The notes beneath the pieces were generated by a model. The model searched no databases and was not told the origin of the DNA. It saw only the letters and a program-made list of their open reading frames with translations. A DNA stretch of 64,000 nucleotides from Novosphingobium album (ex Hu et al. 2023) (lineage in GTDB: Bacteria; Pseudomonadota; Alphaproteobacteria; Sphingomonadales; Sphingomonadaceae), in NCBI RefSeq assembly GCF_022832385.1, contig NZ_JALHLE010000005.1, positions 1-64,000 on the forward strand, given 5' to 3'. Both the position numbers and the translations under genes were made by a program. Positions 30,049 through 38,845 of the stretch are shown piece after piece. Within the stretch, counting starts at the first letter, position 1; each line of letters opens with the position of its first letter.

Positions 30049-30941
30049 CCAAGGCGGACATCCTCGAAGCCTGGGGCAAGCATCTGGCACAGGAGAGCCG
30101 CCGCAGCCCGCATACGGTGCGCGCCTATGTCGCAACTGCTGCCCGCCTGCTCGACACTCTGGACGAAACTGATTGGGCCGGACTGGCTCGACTCGAGGCA
30201 GCAGACCTGCGGCGCCAGCTTGCGGCGCGGCGGCAGGACGGGATCGGCAATGTCTCCGCCGCGCGCGAGCTGTCAGCGCTCAAGGGGTTCCTTGCCTTTG
30301 CCCGCGAACAGGTAGGGATGGCCGATGCCAGACCGCCACGCCTGCGCGGTCCCCGCATCAAGAAGGGCCTGCCGCGCCCGGTCACGCCGGACGAGGCGGT
30401 GAACCTTGCTGTTGCCGTGGAAGAGGATGCGGCGGAACCGTGGATCGGTTCGCGTGATCGCGCAGTGCTGCTGCTGCTCTACGGCGCCGGGCTGCGCATT
30501 GCCGAAGCGCTTTCGCTGACCGGCGCGTGCGTTCCGCTTGGCGAGACGCTCATGGTCACCGGCAAGGGAGGCAAGCAGCGCGTCGTGCCACTGCTACCCA
30601 TCATTCGCGATGGCGTGGCGGACTATCTTGCCAAGTGCCCATGGCCCTTCGAACGCGATGCGGCGCTGTTCCGGGGCGCCAAGGGCGGACCGCTTTCGCA
30701 AGGCATGGTGCAAAAGGCCATGGCGCGGGCGCGCATTGCGCTGGGCCTGCCGGCCACCGCGACACCGCATGCCATGCGCCACAGCTTCGCCACGCATCTG
30801 CTCGGCGCAGGCGCCGATTTGCGCTCGCTGCAGGAACTGCTGGGCCACGCCTCGCTCGGCTCAACCCAGATCTACACCAAGGTGGATGCCGCGACGCTTC
30901 TCGACGTCTATCGCAACGCGCATCCACGCGAACGCGAGTGA
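30045..30941 (+). CDS. xerC: Tyrosine recombinase XerC
   Basis: A 298-residue site-specific recombinase that resolves chromosome dimers at dif together with XerD. The N-terminal SAM-like core-binding domain (about 1-90, RRSPHTVRAYVATAARLL) is followed by the catalytic domain with the arginine in GAGLRIAEAL, the lysine in TGKGGKQR, HAMRHSFATHLL, LLGHASLGSTQIYTKV and the tyrosine nucleophile in that last block. Its ATG overlaps the hemW stop (ATGA). Assignment as XerC rather than XerD rests on its length and on the C-terminal YRNAHPR; XerD remains possible. Confidence 0.88.
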   Translation: MTKADILEAWGKHLAQESRRSPHTVRAYVATAARLLDTLDETDWAGLARLEAADLRRQLAARRQDGIGNVSAARELSALKGFLAFAREQVGMADARPPRLRGPRIKKGLPRPVTPDEAVNLAVAVEEDAAEPWIGSRDRAVLLLLYGAGLRIAEALSLTGACVPLGETLMVTGKGGKQRVVPLLPIIRDGVADYLAKCPWPFERDAALFRGAKGGPLSQGMVQKAMARARIALGLPATATPHAMRHSFATHLLGAGADLRSLQELLGHASLGSTQIYTKVDAATLLDVYRNAHPRERE

Positions 30942-30947
30942 TCCGGG

Positions 30948-31646
30948 TCAGCCCTCGCTCTCGTCAGATGCAAGCAGGAACTTCCAGATCACGCCGCCCA
31001 GTGCGCCGCCAACCAGCGGCGCTATCCAGAACAGCCAGAGCTGGCTGAGAGCGGCGGTTTCCGCAAAGAAGGCAACCCCCGTCGAGCGTGCCGGATTGAC
31101 TGAAGTATTGGTCACCGGGATCGAGATGAGGTGAATGAGCGTCAACGCCAGACCGATCGCGATCGGCGCAAAACCGGCAGGAACCAGCTTCGACGTCGAT
31201 CCTAGAATGACGATGAGGAAGCCCGCGGTCAGGATCACTTCGATCAGCAGCGCAGCCTGCATGGAATAACCGCCGGGCGACAAGGCGTCGTACCCGTTCG
31301 AAGCGAAACCGCCCGGCGCAAAACCGTCCTTGCCCGAAGCAATGGCATAGAGCGCGACGCCTGCCACCAGCGCGCCAATAACTTGTGCGATCCAGTAGGG
31401 CACGAGGTCCTTCCACGAAAACCGGCCGCCAACAGCCAGCCCCAGCGAAACAGCAGGGTTGAAATGGCCGCCCGAAATGCCCCCGACGGCATAGGCCATG
31501 GTCAAGACGGTCAGGCCGAAAGCGAGAGCTACACCCGCAAAGCCAATGCCGAGGTCCGGAAACGCAGCGGCAAGCACCGCCGATCCGCAGCCACCGAACA
31601 CAAGCCAGAACGTGCCGAACAGTTCTGCTGCCAATTTCTTACCCAC
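30948..31646 (-). CDS. aqpZ: Aquaporin Z
   Basis: A 232-residue water channel with six membrane helices and two half-helices carrying the NPA motifs (HFNPAVSLG and SVNPARSTG). The selectivity arginine follows the second NPA. It closely resembles E. coli AqpZ, for example in [21 protein letters not shown] place the start at GTG 31646, preceded by GGGAG seven bases upstream; this gives the same N-terminus as AqpZ, whereas longer readings add unrelated residues. It converges on xerC with a six-base gap. Confidence 0.95.
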   Translation of the reverse strand: MGKKLAAELFGTFWLVFGGCGSAVLAAAFPDLGIGFAGVALAFGLTVLTMAYAVGGISGGHFNPAVSLGLAVGGRFSWKDLVPYWIAQVIGALVAGVALYAIASGKDGFAPGGFASNGYDALSPGGYSMQAALLIEVILTAGFLIVILGSTSKLVPAGFAPIAIGLALTLIHLISIPVTNTSVNPARSTGVAFFAETAALSQLWLFWIAPLVGGALGGVIWKFLLASDESEG

Positions 31647-31832
31647 AGTGCCACTCCCTTCCCGTTGCCATGACACAGCGCTATGCGCCGACAAGCAGCC
31701 CCCAAATCGGGACAGTTACCCGTGTACCGCCAATATTTCCCCGCAATGGCGGGAGGAATTACCAGCGGTTCAGACACAATCGGGGTGTATGGTTAACGAT
31801 GAATTCTTGCACTGTCGACGTCGCAAGTACGG

Positions 31833-32432
31833 CTAGGCGCGTGGCTTCCACCTCAGCATGCGCCAGATGTAGAACAGGATCGTCAAGATCCCCAAGCCAA
31901 TGACGGTCCAGCCGATCCAGGCCTCCGCGCGGGCGAAAGTGTGCCCCAGCCATTGGCCGCCGAGAATAAGGCCCGCATTCCAGATGGCCGCTCCCATGGC
32001 CGTAAACAGCAGGAAGCGCACGTGCCCCATGTGGGCCAGCCCTGCCGGGATCGAAATCACCGTGCGGAACATCGGGGCAAAGCGCAGGAGAAATACCACC
32101 CAGTGGCCATGCCGCTGCAGGAAGCGCCCGGCGATCTGCACATCGTGCCATTCGAGCGTGAGCCAGCGTCCCCACCGATCTACAACAGGGCGCAACCTCT
32201 CGTAACCGAGCCGGTCAGCCGCGAGGAACAGGACGTAGTTGCCCAGCGTCGAACCAACCGTTCCCCAAAGGAGGACAGGCCAGAAGCTCATGTGCCCGCG
32301 CGCGACGGCGATCCCGGCGACGCCCATGATCACTTCGGAGGGGATCGGCGGGATGATGTTCTCCAGCGCCATCAGGAACACGATGCCCGGATAGCCGCCT
32401 TGCGCGATGACTTCGTAGATCCAGTTACCCAC
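31833..32432 (-). CDS. DedA/SNARE-associated family membrane protein
   Basis: A 199-residue inner-membrane protein of the DedA (VTT) family, whose members include undecaprenyl-phosphate and phospholipid flippases. Typical segments are LMALENIIPPIPSEVIMG, GSTLGNYVLFLAADRLGYE and RFAPMFRTVISIPAG, with the conserved arginine and acidic residues for proton coupling. The start is GTG at 32432. It follows gshB by 18 bases on the same strand and is probably in its operon. The transported lipid is not readable. Confidence 0.87.
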   Translation of the reverse strand: MGNWIYEVIAQGGYPGIVFLMALENIIPPIPSEVIMGVAGIAVARGHMSFWPVLLWGTVGSTLGNYVLFLAADRLGYERLRPVVDRWGRWLTLEWHDVQIAGRFLQRHGHWVVFLLRFAPMFRTVISIPAGLAHMGHVRFLLFTAMGAAIWNAGLILGGQWLGHTFARAEAWIGWTVIGLGILTILFYIWRMLRWKPRA

Positions 32433-32450
32433 CGGACAGTCCCCGGCAGA

Positions 32451-33437
32451 TTACATGGCGGCGTGCCGCGCCTCGATCGCTTCCCAGATCTTCGCACCGG
32501 TGTCGGTGCCGTTGAACCGGTCGATCGCCACGATCCCTGTGGGTGAAGTCACGTTGATTTCGGTCAGCCATTTTCCGCCAATCACGTCGATACCGACGAA
32601 AACCAGCCCCCGCGCCTTCAGTTCCGGGCCGAGCGCCGCGCAGATCTCTTCTTCGGCTGAAGTGAGCCCGCAAGCCTCCGCCGATCCGCCAACCGCGAGG
32701 TTGGAGCGGAACTCGCCCTCGCCCGGCTTGCGATTGATGGCCCCGGCAAACTCGCCGTCCACCAGCACTATGCGCTTGTCGCCCTCGGACACGTCGGGAA
32801 GGAAGGGCTGCACCATGAACGGTTCGACCCAGGCGTTCTGGAACATCTCGACCAGCGCGCCGAGATTGCTGCCGTCTGCGGGCACGCGGAACACCGCCTT
32901 GCCGCCATTGCCGTGAAGCGGCTTGACCACGAGATCACCCGCCAGCCCCTGCGCCACCATGCGCTGCTGGAACAGCTTCACGTCCTCGATCCGCCGCGCG
33001 ATGAACGTGGGAGGCATGAACCGGGCATAGTCCAGCACAAAGACCTTCTCGGGCGCATTGCGGACCGAAGCCGGATCGTTGACCACCAGCGTCTGCCCGG
33101 CGAGACGCTCGAGCAAATGCGTCGCGGTGATGTAGCCGAGATCAAACGGGGGATCCTGCCGCATCAGGACCACGTCGATATCGGCGACAAGGTCGATAAG
33201 CCGGTACTCGCCGCGCGTGAAGTGTGCGCCTTCCACGCGCTGCACCGTTACCGGCGCGCCCCAGCAGGTCAGCTTTCCGCCTGCACCCTCTGAGGTGTCG
33301 TAGGCGAGCGTCCGCACGTCATAATGAAAAAGGGTGTGTCCGCGTGCCTGCGCCGCCAGCATCAGCGCGAAGGAAGAGTCCCCCGCGATCTTGATGGTTT
33401 CGAGCGGATCCATCTGGACGGCGATGCGTAGGGACAT
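32451..33437 (-). CDS. gshB: Glutathione synthetase
   Basis: A 328-residue ATP-grasp ligase that joins glycine to gamma-glutamylcysteine. It begins with the family's IAVQMDPLETIKIAGDSSFA, has MRQDPPFDLGYITATHLLE in the middle, VVKPLHGNGGKAVFRV for ATP binding and the metal site EINVTSPTGI at the C-terminus. The ATG at 33437 has AGGAA at good spacing. The upstream genes yraN and rsmI are on the same strand with a 69-base gap, a neighbourhood shared by many alphaproteobacteria. Confidence 0.97.
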   Translation of the reverse strand: MSLRIAVQMDPLETIKIAGDSSFALMLAAQARGHTLFHYDVRTLAYDTSEGAGGKLTCWGAPVTVQRVEGAHFTRGEYRLIDLVADIDVVLMRQDPPFDLGYITATHLLERLAGQTLVVNDPASVRNAPEKVFVLDYARFMPPTFIARRIEDVKLFQQRMVAQGLAGDLVVKPLHGNGGKAVFRVPADGSNLGALVEMFQNAWVEPFMVQPFLPDVSEGDKRIVLVDGEFAGAINRKPGEGEFRSNLAVGGSAEACGLTSAEEEICAALGPELKARGLVFVGIDVIGGKWLTEINVTSPTGIVAIDRFNGTDTGAKIWEAIEARHAAM

Positions 33438-33506
33438 GAAGGGAATTCCTGTTTGGGTGCCAGCGGAGCGCGGCCTAGCCCCTATTGGGGGGCAGCGCGA
33501 CCCCTT

Positions 33507-33869
33507 TCAAGCGCCCGGTTGCCAGACATTCACCAGACGGCGAGGCCAGCGTCCCGGCGAGACGAAGATCACATCGATCCGCTGCGTGTCAGCTGGCCTG
33601 GCAAAGCGGGGAGCGATGGCCTCGGCCGCTGCTGCCACCCGGCGAAGGCTGGCCGGGCTGACAGCGCGATCCAGTTCTGTTCCTGACGCGCGCCACTTCA
33701 CCTCAACAAAGCAGACGGTCCTGCCGCGCCGCGCGACAATATCGATCTCACCCCGGGCAGAGCGCACGCGGCGCGCCAGCACGCGCCACCCGCTCAGCCA
33801 AAGATAAAATGCTGCCCAGGCCTCCCCTCGCCGCCCGGCCTTTTCTGCACGGGCGCGGTTTCTGTTCAC
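33507..33869 (-). CDS. YraN/UPF0102 family nuclease-like protein
   Basis: A 120-residue small protein of the YraN family, which has the restriction-endonuclease-like fold: the helix GEAWAAFYLWLSGWRVL, then RSARGEIDIVARRG and CFVEVKWR (the D-ExK type metal site). The start is GTG at 33869, overlapping the rsmI stop (GTGA), so translation is coupled. Function is not firmly known; the fold suggests a nuclease. In E. coli the equivalent yraN also neighbours rsmI and lpoA, so the linkage is widely conserved. Confidence 0.88.
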   Translation of the reverse strand: MNRNRARAEKAGRRGEAWAAFYLWLSGWRVLARRVRSARGEIDIVARRGRTVCFVEVKWRASGTELDRAVSPASLRRVAAAAEAIAPRFARPADTQRIDVIFVSPGRWPRRLVNVWQPGA

Positions 33870-34705
33870 TTCAGTTCCATGGCCCGGGCGTAAAGGTCCT
33901 TGCGATCAAGACCGGTGGCTTTGGCAACTTTGGCAGCCGCTTGCGAGGGCTTCGCTTCGGATAGTTCCCGCAGCAGCAGGGCATCCACGTCGATGTCCGC
34001 CACGGGCTCATCCGAAGGCGGCGCCACGAGGAGGACGATTTCGCCCTTCGGCGGGTGCGCGGTGTAGTGCGCTGCGAGTTCCTCAGGCGTGCCGCTGCGG
34101 CATTCCTCGAACTTCTTGGTGAGTTCACGGGCCACAGCGACTTCCCTTCCGGGCAGAACCGTATCAATCGCCTGCAGTGCCGCATCGAGGCGCGGCGCCG
34201 TTTCATAAAACACCAAAGTCGCTGGCACGCCGGCCAGTTCCGAAAGCATGTCTTCCCGGGCCTTGGACTTGTTGGGCAGGAATCCGGCGAACAGGAACCG
34301 GTCGTTGGGCAAGCCCGAAAGCGTCATGGCGACCACTGCCGCGTTCGGCCCGGGCACGCTGGTCACGACAATACCGCGTTCCCGTGCTGTCCGAACCAGA
34401 CGGTATCCCGGATCGGAAATCAGCGGCGTTCCGGCATCGCTGACCAGCGCCACCGGCTGGCTTTCCATCAGTGCTAGCAAGCGTTCGCGGTCGCCCTCCC
34501 CGGCATGATCGTCATACCGGATCAGCTTCTTCTTGAGCCCCAGATGGTGCAGCAACTTTCCGGTGACGCGGGTGTCCTCGCAGGCCACGGCATCGACCCC
34601 GCGCAACACTTCCACCGCTCGAAACGTTATATCGCCCAGGTTGCCAATCGGGGTGGCGACTATATACAGCCCCGGCGAAAGAGATTGTTCCATCGCGGGA
34701 CTCAT
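33866..34705 (-). CDS. rsmI: 16S rRNA 2'-O-ribose C1402 methyltransferase
   Basis: A 279-residue SAM-dependent enzyme of the tetrapyrrole methylase fold that methylates C1402 of 16S rRNA. It begins with LYIVATPIGNLGDITFRAVE and has EDTRVTGKLL, LVSDAGTPLISDPG and SVPGPNAAVVAMTLSGLP, all characteristic. The ATG at 34705 is the likely start, with a second in-frame ATG at 34693; a longer open frame runs on upstream but overlaps the divergent lipoprotein gene and is not family sequence. It leads the rsmI-yraN-gshB-dedA group. Confidence 0.94.
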   Translation of the reverse strand: MSPAMEQSLSPGLYIVATPIGNLGDITFRAVEVLRGVDAVACEDTRVTGKLLHHLGLKKKLIRYDDHAGEGDRERLLALMESQPVALVSDAGTPLISDPGYRLVRTARERGIVVTSVPGPNAAVVAMTLSGLPNDRFLFAGFLPNKSKAREDMLSELAGVPATLVFYETAPRLDAALQAIDTVLPGREVAVARELTKKFEECRSGTPEELAAHYTAHPPKGEIVLLVAPPSDEPVADIDVDALLLRELSEAKPSQAAAKVAKATGLDRKDLYARAMELK

Positions 34706-34732
34706 GGCCAAGTACCTTGGGAGCGGCAAGAG

Positions 34733-35917
34733 ATGAATGACAAGAGCCTGAATTCCCGTGTTATTTCTCTGATAAATCGGCGGAATTTTCTCACCGCAAG
34801 CGCCATGGCGCTGCTGGCCGGCTGTGCTGTCGTGCCCAAGGCTCCGCCGCCTTCGGGCCCGGCACCGGAACCCACGCCCACGGAAAGCGTGATCCCCACG
34901 GACACCGAACACCATCGCATTGCCCTGCTGGTTCCGGTGACCGGCAAGAACGCCGCTGTCGGCCAGTCGATCGCCAACGCCGCGAACATGGCGCTGCTCG
35001 ACACCGGGGCCAAGAACCTGCGCGTGACGACCTACGATACGGCGGCCAACCCTGCCGACGCTGCCCGGCGCGCGCTGGCTGACGGCAACCACCTGATCCT
35101 GGGCCCGCTGCTCGCCGACAACATTCCAGCAGTGGCGGCCGTTGCTCGCCCGGCGAAAGTACCGCTGATTTCCTTCTCGAACGACGAAGCGGCAGCAGGC
35201 AAGGACGTCTTCATCATGGGCAATCTGCCGGGCCAGTCGATCGCCCGAACTGTGGACTATGCCCGTTCGCAGGGCATTTCCGCCTTCGCCGCGCTGATCC
35301 CTCGTGGCGAATACGGCGACCGGGCGAGCGCCGCCCTGCTCTCCTCCGTGCGTGCCAGCGGCGGCGCGGTGATTGCCATGGAACCCTATGACCGGACCGC
35401 AGCCTCGATCAACGCAGCGGCAACCCGGATCAAGGCCAAGAGCGGATACGGCGCGCTGCTCGTTGCCGATGCCGGTGGCCTGTCGGCCCATGCGGCCACC
35501 ACTTTCCGCGCCGGCGGCGGCAATGCCAATGTCCGCCTTCTCGGAACCGAGCTGTGGGGTGGCGAACGCGAACTGGCCACGTCCGCGGCCTTGAACGGCG
35601 CCTGGTTCTCGACCGTTTCAGACCAGCGTTTCGCGCAATTCTCAAAGAGCTACCGTTCGCGGTTCGGCGCACCGCCGTTCCGGATCGCGACACTGGGTTA
35701 CGATGCGGTTCTGCTAACCTTGCGCGTCTCGCGTGACTGGAAAGTCGGCAAGGGATTCCCGACCGCCGAAATGATGGAAAGCGGAGGTTTCCTTGGGCTG
35801 GACGGCCCCTTCCGCTTCACCCGCGACGGGATCGTCGAACGCGCGCTGGAAGTGCGCGAAGTGCAAGGCGGAACGGTCAAGGTGGTCAGCCCGGCACCGG
35901 GCAAGTTTGCCAACTGA
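34733..35917 (+). CDS. Penicillin-binding protein activator-like lipoprotein (LpoA/YraM type)
   Basis: A 394-residue lipoprotein with signal peptide RRNFLTASAMALLAGC (lipobox LAGC) and a Pro-rich linker (VVPKAPPPSGPAPEPTPTES). It is followed by a periplasmic-binding-protein type I fold (IALLVPVTGKNAAVGQSIAN, LGPLLADNIPAV, IATLGYDAVLLTL). This matches the C-terminal half of LpoA/YraM, which activates PBP1A from the outer membrane; the N-terminal TPR half of E. coli LpoA is absent. The ATG at 34733 follows GGGAG. It is divergent from rsmI-yraN, the same neighbours as lpoA in E. coli, which strengthens the call. Confidence 0.83.
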   Translation: MNDKSLNSRVISLINRRNFLTASAMALLAGCAVVPKAPPPSGPAPEPTPTESVIPTDTEHHRIALLVPVTGKNAAVGQSIANAANMALLDTGAKNLRVTTYDTAANPADAARRALADGNHLILGPLLADNIPAVAAVARPAKVPLISFSNDEAAAGKDVFIMGNLPGQSIARTVDYARSQGISAFAALIPRGEYGDRASAALLSSVRASGGAVIAMEPYDRTAASINAAATRIKAKSGYGALLVADAGGLSAHAATTFRAGGGNANVRLLGTELWGGERELATSAALNGAWFSTVSDQRFAQFSKSYRSRFGAPPFRIATLGYDAVLLTLRVSRDWKVGKGFPTAEMMESGGFLGLDGPFRFTRDGIVERALEVREVQGGTVKVVSPAPGKFAN

Positions 35918-36009
35918 CTACAAGCCGTTCGTTTCGGCGCGCTTGCGGCTGCGGATAAGCACAAGAGCGCGCTTGATCGCGGATTCGCGCGCTGCGTATA
36001 GTCGTGCCC

Positions 36010-38016
36010 ATGTCTGACGACCTCTTCGACAAGCTCCCCGCTTCGGGCGGGGATTCCTACGATGGTTCCGCGATCGAAGTGCTGGAGGGGCTGGAGCCCG
36101 TCCGGCGGCGTCCCGGCATGTACATCGGCGGCACCGACGAGCGCGCACTGCACCACCTCGCTGCCGAAGTGCTCGACAATGCGATGGACGAAGCGGTCGC
36201 TGGCCACGCCAACCGCATCGAGGTGACGCTGGAAGAAGAGCCGGGAACGGCTGGCCGGATCACGATCACAGACAACGGCCGGGGCATTCCTGTCGACGAG
36301 CACCCCAAGTATCCCGGCAAGTCGGCACTCGAAGTGATCCTCTCCACGCTGCACTCGGGCGGCAAGTTCTCGGGCAAGGCCTATGCGACCTCGGGCGGTC
36401 TGCACGGCGTCGGCATCTCGGTGGTGAACGCGCTGTCGGTGAAGACGCGGGTCGAAGTGGCGCGCAACAAGGAACTCTACGCACAGGAATTTTCGCGTGG
36501 GCAAACGCTGGGGCCGATCCAGAAGGTGGGCGCGGCCCCCAACCGGCGCGGCACGGCGGTGACGTTCACGCCCGACACCGAAATCTTTGGCGACCAGAAA
36601 TTCAAGCCCGCCCGGCTGTTCAAGCTGGTGCGCTCGAAGGCTTACCTGTTCGCCGGCGTCGAGATCCGCTGGAAATGCTCGCCCGCGCTGGCGAGCGAGG
36701 ATGTGCCGGCCGAAGCGACCTTCCAGTTCCCCGGCGGTCTTGCCGACCACCTTGCCGAACAGATCGGCACCCGCGAATGCGTGACCAGCCAGTTCTTCTC
36801 GGGCTCGCAGGACTTTCCGGCCGGCGAGGATGGTTCGGAACAGGGCCGCGTCGAATGGGCGATTGCCTGGCCGCTCTATTCGGACGGTTCGTATTCGTGG
36901 TACTGCAACACGATCCCGACCCCCGATGGCGGCACCCACGAACAGGGCCTGCGCGCCGCACTGACCAAGGGCATCCGCGCCTTCGCCGATCTCGTCGGCC
37001 AGAAGAAGGCCAAGGACATCACACCTGACGACGTCATCACCGGCTCGGAAGTGATGTTGTCGGTCTTCATCCGCGACCCGCAGTTCCAGAGCCAGACCAA
37101 GGACCGGCTCACCAGCCCCGAAGCCGCGCGTCTGGTCGAGAACGCCATTCGTGACCACTTCGACCACTTCCTCACTGACAACCTCGAACGCGGCAAGGCG
37201 CTGCTCGGCTCGATCATGGAGCGCATGGACGAGCGCCTGCGCCGCAAGGCCGAACGCGATGTCAAACGCAAGACCGCGACCAATGCAAAGAAGCTGCGCC
37301 TGCCCGGCAAGCTCACCGACTGTTCGGGCGAAGGTGACGGCGAGACCGAACTGTTCATCGTCGAAGGCGACAGCGCGGGCGGCTCGGCCAAGCAGGCACG
37401 GGATCGCAAGACGCAGGCCATCCTCCCGATCCGCGGCAAGATCCTGAACGTCGCCAGCGCCACGGCTGACAAGATCCGCGCCAACGCCGAAATCGCCGAC
37501 CTCGGTCTCGCGCTGGGGTGCGGCACGCGCAAGGACTGCAATGCGGACGCGCTGCGCTACGATCGCGTGATCATCATGACCGATGCCGATGTCGACGGCG
37601 CACACATCGCGACGCTGCTGATGACGTTCTTCTTTCAGGAAATGCCGGACATCGTGCGGCGCGGCCATCTCTACCTCGCACAGCCGCCGCTCTACCGGCT
37701 GACGGCCGGGTCGACCTCGGCCTATGCCCGCGACGATGCCCACCGTGCCGAACTGGAAGCGACCCAGTTCAAGGGCAAGAAAGTCGAAGTCGGCCGCTTC
37801 AAGGGGCTCGGCGAGATGAACCCGCAGCAATTGCGCGAGACCACGATGGCGCCAGCATCGCGCTCGCTGATCCGCATCACCTTGCCGCCCGAATACGAAG
37901 ACCGCGCGGCGGTGAAGGATCTCGTCGACCGGCTGATGGGCCGCAACCCTGAGCACCGTTTCGAGTTCATCCAGAACCGCGCCGGAGAAATCGACCGCGA
38001 CTTGATTGACGCGTAA
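36010..38016 (+). CDS. parE: DNA topoisomerase IV subunit B
   Basis: A 668-residue ATPase subunit of topoisomerase IV, which decatenates daughter chromosomes with ParC. The GHKL ATP site is visible in EVLDNAMDEA, DNGRGIPVDEHP and GGLHGVGISVVNALS; the TOPRIM metal site in VEGDSAGGSAKQ and DADVDGAHIATLL; and the C-terminus in GLGEMNPQQLRETTM. Length and sequence (RKTQAILPIRGKILNV, no GyrB insertion) favour ParE over GyrB. I start at the ATG at 36010; an upstream GTG at 36004 adds two residues. It is followed closely by mazG. Confidence 0.95.
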   Translation: MSDDLFDKLPASGGDSYDGSAIEVLEGLEPVRRRPGMYIGGTDERALHHLAAEVLDNAMDEAVAGHANRIEVTLEEEPGTAGRITITDNGRGIPVDEHPKYPGKSALEVILSTLHSGGKFSGKAYATSGGLHGVGISVVNALSVKTRVEVARNKELYAQEFSRGQTLGPIQKVGAAPNRRGTAVTFTPDTEIFGDQKFKPARLFKLVRSKAYLFAGVEIRWKCSPALASEDVPAEATFQFPGGLADHLAEQIGTRECVTSQFFSGSQDFPAGEDGSEQGRVEWAIAWPLYSDGSYSWYCNTIPTPDGGTHEQGLRAALTKGIRAFADLVGQKKAKDITPDDVITGSEVMLSVFIRDPQFQSQTKDRLTSPEAARLVENAIRDHFDHFLTDNLERGKALLGSIMERMDERLRRKAERDVKRKTATNAKKLRLPGKLTDCSGEGDGETELFIVEGDSAGGSAKQARDRKTQAILPIRGKILNVASATADKIRANAEIADLGLALGCGTRKDCNADALRYDRVIIMTDADVDGAHIATLLMTFFFQEMPDIVRRGHLYLAQPPLYRLTAGSTSAYARDDAHRAELEATQFKGKKVEVGRFKGLGEMNPQQLRETTMAPASRSLIRITLPPEYEDRAAVKDLVDRLMGRNPEHRFEFIQNRAGEIDRDLIDA

Positions 38017-38056
38017 AGGCCTCCCAATTCCCGCTCATGTTGAAAGCCCCCCGAAC

Positions 38057-38845
38057 ATGACCGATCATCGTCATCAGCAAGTCGATCGCATTCTCGCGAT
38101 CATGGCACGCCTGCGCGACCCGCAGCATGGCTGCGAATGGGACCGCGCCCAGAATTTCGCAACGATCGCGCCCTACACGATCGAAGAGGCCTACGAAGTG
38201 GCAGACGCGATCGAGCGCGAGGACATGGAGTCCCTGCGCGATGAGCTCGGCGACCTGTTGCTGCAGGTGGTGTTCCATTCTCGCATGGCCGAGGAAGCCG
38301 GACATTTTGCCTTCGCCGATGTAGCAGCATCGATCTCGGACAAGCTGGAGGCCCGGCATCCGCACATTTTCGGTGACGATTCCTCAGGCGATGCCCAGAC
38401 CGAACGCTGGGAAAAACTGAAGGCCAGCGAACGGGCTGCCAAGGGCGCCAAGAGCGCAATCGACGGTGTCGCCCAGTCGCTGCCCGCGCTGATGCGCGCG
38501 GAAAAACTGCAGAAGCGCGCGGCTCGAGTCGGGTTCGATTGGCCCGATCCCTCAGGCGCTGCCGAAAAGGTGCATGAGGAAATGGCGGAACTTGCCGAAG
38601 CGGACGAGGCCAGCAAGCTCGAAGAAGCCGGTGATCTTCTGTTCGCCGCCGTCAACCTCGTGCGACTGAACGGCATCGCACCAGAAGACGCACTGCGCGC
38701 CGCCAATACCAAGTTCGAGCGCCGCTTTCGCGCCATGGAAGTTATGGCATCGTTTGACGGCAAGATCTTCGCGGGGCTGCCGCTCGATGATCAGGAAGGC
38801 TACTGGCAGGCCGTCAAGGCCTCAGAGCGCAGAGAACCGGCCTAG
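38057..38845 (+). CDS. mazG: Nucleoside triphosphate pyrophosphohydrolase MazG
   Basis: A 262-residue all-alpha NTP pyrophosphatase with two MazG domains. The first has CEWDRAQNFATIAPYTIEEA and LRDELGDLLLQVVFHSRMAEE (metal-binding EExxD-type positions), the second EEMAELAEADEASKLEEAGD with LLFAAVNLVRLNGI. MazG hydrolyses non-canonical and stress-related NTPs. The ATG at 38057 (MTDHRHQQ) gives the family N-terminus. Its last 24 bases overlap the 3' end of hflX on the other strand. Confidence 0.95.
   Translation: MTDHRHQQVDRILAIMARLRDPQHGCEWDRAQNFATIAPYTIEEAYEVADAIEREDMESLRDELGDLLLQVVFHSRMAEEAGHFAFADVAASISDKLEARHPHIFGDDSSGDAQTERWEKLKASERAAKGAKSAIDGVAQSLPALMRAEKLQKRAARVGFDWPDPSGAAEKVHEEMAELAEADEASKLEEAGDLLFAAVNLVRLNGIAPEDALRAANTKFERRFRAMEVMASFDGKIFAGLPLDDQEGYWQAVKASERREPA

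Noticed and set aside
34706..35491. N-terminal extension of rsmI to about 541 codons
   Set aside because: The extension overlaps the divergent lipoprotein gene, and the methyltransferase family begins at LYIVATPIGN.
35698..37956. 752-codon leftward open frame opposite parE
   Set aside because: Antisense shadow of parE with no recognisable domain.
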